NCBI GenBank assembly: GCA_016946835.1
Contig: JACVTC010000074.1
Location: 700,001-764,000, forward strand
Direction of reading: 5' to 3'
Origin: Neocallimastix lanati (nom. inval.)
Lineage: Eukaryota; Neocallimastigomycota; Neocallimastigomycetes; Neocallimastigales; Neocallimastigaceae
Length of the DNA stretch: 64,000 nucleotides
Below the pieces are notes generated by a model. The model was not told the origin of the DNA, ran no database searches, and worked only from the letters and a program-made list of their open reading frames with translations. Each line of letters opens with the position of its first letter. The stretch's first letter is position 1. A program made the position numbers and the translations under genes. Shown piece by piece: positions 62,865 to 64,000 of this stretch.

Positions 62865-64000
62865 TTTGATTAAGAAAATGTTGCTTGTAAAATTTTTATT
62901 ATATAAATTTAGTTGATATAAACCAAAATATTACAAAAGTTTTTTAATAATAAGTTTTTTTTTTTTTTTTTTTTTTTTTTAAATAAAATAAATTTTATAA
63001 TGAAATAATTTTTACTTTATTTTTTTTTATTTTTAAAAAAAAATTTTTTACAATCTTAAAGCGAAATTTATATTTCTTTAAAAAATAAAGTTTCCTTTTC
63101 ATTAATATTTTATTTTAAAGGAACTATTAATACCTAATACAAAAAAAATTGTCAATGACTTAACTTACAATTATTAATTCCATTTTTTTTTTTTTTTTTT
63201 AGTAATTTCAAAAGTAATCGTTAAATTGAAATTATATTTTAAATTTCATTTCGAAATCTCAAATAAAATGGAAATACTTGTCTTTATTTTCTTCTATATC
63301 AATTATTTAATTTCGTTAGTAACTCTTTGTAATTCCTAAACATAAAACTTAATAAACACAATAGTCAATGAAAATTGAAATTTCTTTTTTTTTTTTTTAA
63401 TAATAATAATTATAATTATTACTAAAAGTAGAATTGACGGTGTCGAACCCTGGTTCTGTTACATACAATCTGAAGGATTAGTTTATTGATTATTATTATT
63501 TATTAATAGTATTGTATTATATCTTACTATTACAATTATTAGTATTATTGTTAATACATCAGTTTTTTATATTTACTATTAAATTTTTTATTAATATTAT
63601 CATTAATTAATTGTATTATAATACATTCTTCTCTAATAATATTAATATTTTATTTTAAAGTACGAAGTAATAATATCTAATAAATATTATAATAAAATTT
63701 CTTAAAATAAATTTATAAATAATAATATTTAATAATAACTTTTAAATTATCGACAATGGAAAATAAAAAAAAATGAAACAATAAAAAAAAAAGAATAAAT
63801 AAAATTTAATTTTATTGATATTTATTTTTATTTTTATTTATAATACATAATAAAATAAAAACTTTAAGAAATTAATTTCATGAAAGAAAACTTGATTTAA
63901 TTTTTTAATTATATTTTATTGAATAAAAAATAAAATTCTTTATTCTGTTTTTCTTTTTTAATTATTATATACAATAAGTATAAGGTCAGTACTGATTTAT
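62865..64000 (-). promoter_or_regulatory. Upstream region of gene H to the window end
   Basis: The motif is at 63059-63095 (GCGAAATTTATATTTCTTT then AAAAATAAAGTTTCC), about 195 bp before the ATG; ATATTACAAAAGT lies near 62929. Further upstream, near 63203-63260, are paired AATTTCAAA/TTTCGAAAT stretches like those before D-G. Beyond 63480 nothing is recognised. Confidence 0.55.

Noticed and set aside
63425-63475. tRNA-like segment with GGGTTCGACACC (minus) resembling a B box
   Set aside because: The T stem does not pair at two of five positions, no A box or acceptor stem is found, and no cloverleaf forms.

Overview
The window is very AT-rich eukaryotic DNA. Short GC-richer exons sit in long A/T runs and microsatellites, introns are GT-AG, and secreted cysteine-rich repeat genes lie beside fungal-type LTR retrotransposons. 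This fits an anaerobic gut fungus (Neocallimastigomycota); that assignment is inference from composition and gene content, as no marker gene is present.

Left part (1-20252) is a retrotransposon pile-up. A Ty3/gypsy-type element on the minus strand (about 1-6300) has gag, a T-TTA-AAC slippery site, and a pol reading frame broken by two TAA codons. A decayed copia-type LTR element on the plus strand (about 6893-12185) carries no recognisable gag or pol but holds eroded fragments of other genes. It appears to lie inside the Ty3 element, because the 83 bp next to the Ty3 3' end (1-83) recur at 12196-12278, just beyond the copia LTR and 18 bp upstream of a tRNA-Ser(GCT) gene. A near-intact copia element on the minus strand (13417-20247) follows, with one 1569-codon gag-pol frame, 286-bp LTRs and a 5-bp target duplication.

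The stretch 20253-26085 is gene-poor and holds only degenerate patches and short tandem repeats.

Right part (26086-62864) is a tandem array of eight paralogous genes, called A to H here, all on the minus strand. Each encodes a secreted protein of 427-622 residues: signal peptide, N-module of about 130-260 residues, cysteine-rich linker starting D-Y-C, a 'GYY' module of about 150 residues, and a conserved tail of about 60 residues ending in a D/K-rich YY-K motif. I built exon models for all eight; every spliced reading frame is open and a multiple of three. From exon 2 onward every intron is phase 1, so the modules are symmetric 1-1 exons. Intron content varies from gene to gene, and H has lost the internal introns. 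All eight share an upstream motif 175-235 bp before the ATG. The repeat style resembles the repeats of the large gut-fungal scaffoldins (ScaA type), but these are short two-module versions without a visible membrane anchor, so function is unproven. A second copia element, with disrupted frames, sits between F and G (49885-55931) and is flanked by a 446-bp direct duplication.

The three copia elements share a recurring RNA architecture: a primer site complementary to the anticodon half of tRNA-Lys(CUU), an array of short hairpins in the leader, and a hairpin directly before the polypurine tract. The Ty3 element has its own leader hairpin array. The hairpin sequences differ from element to element while the layout is kept.
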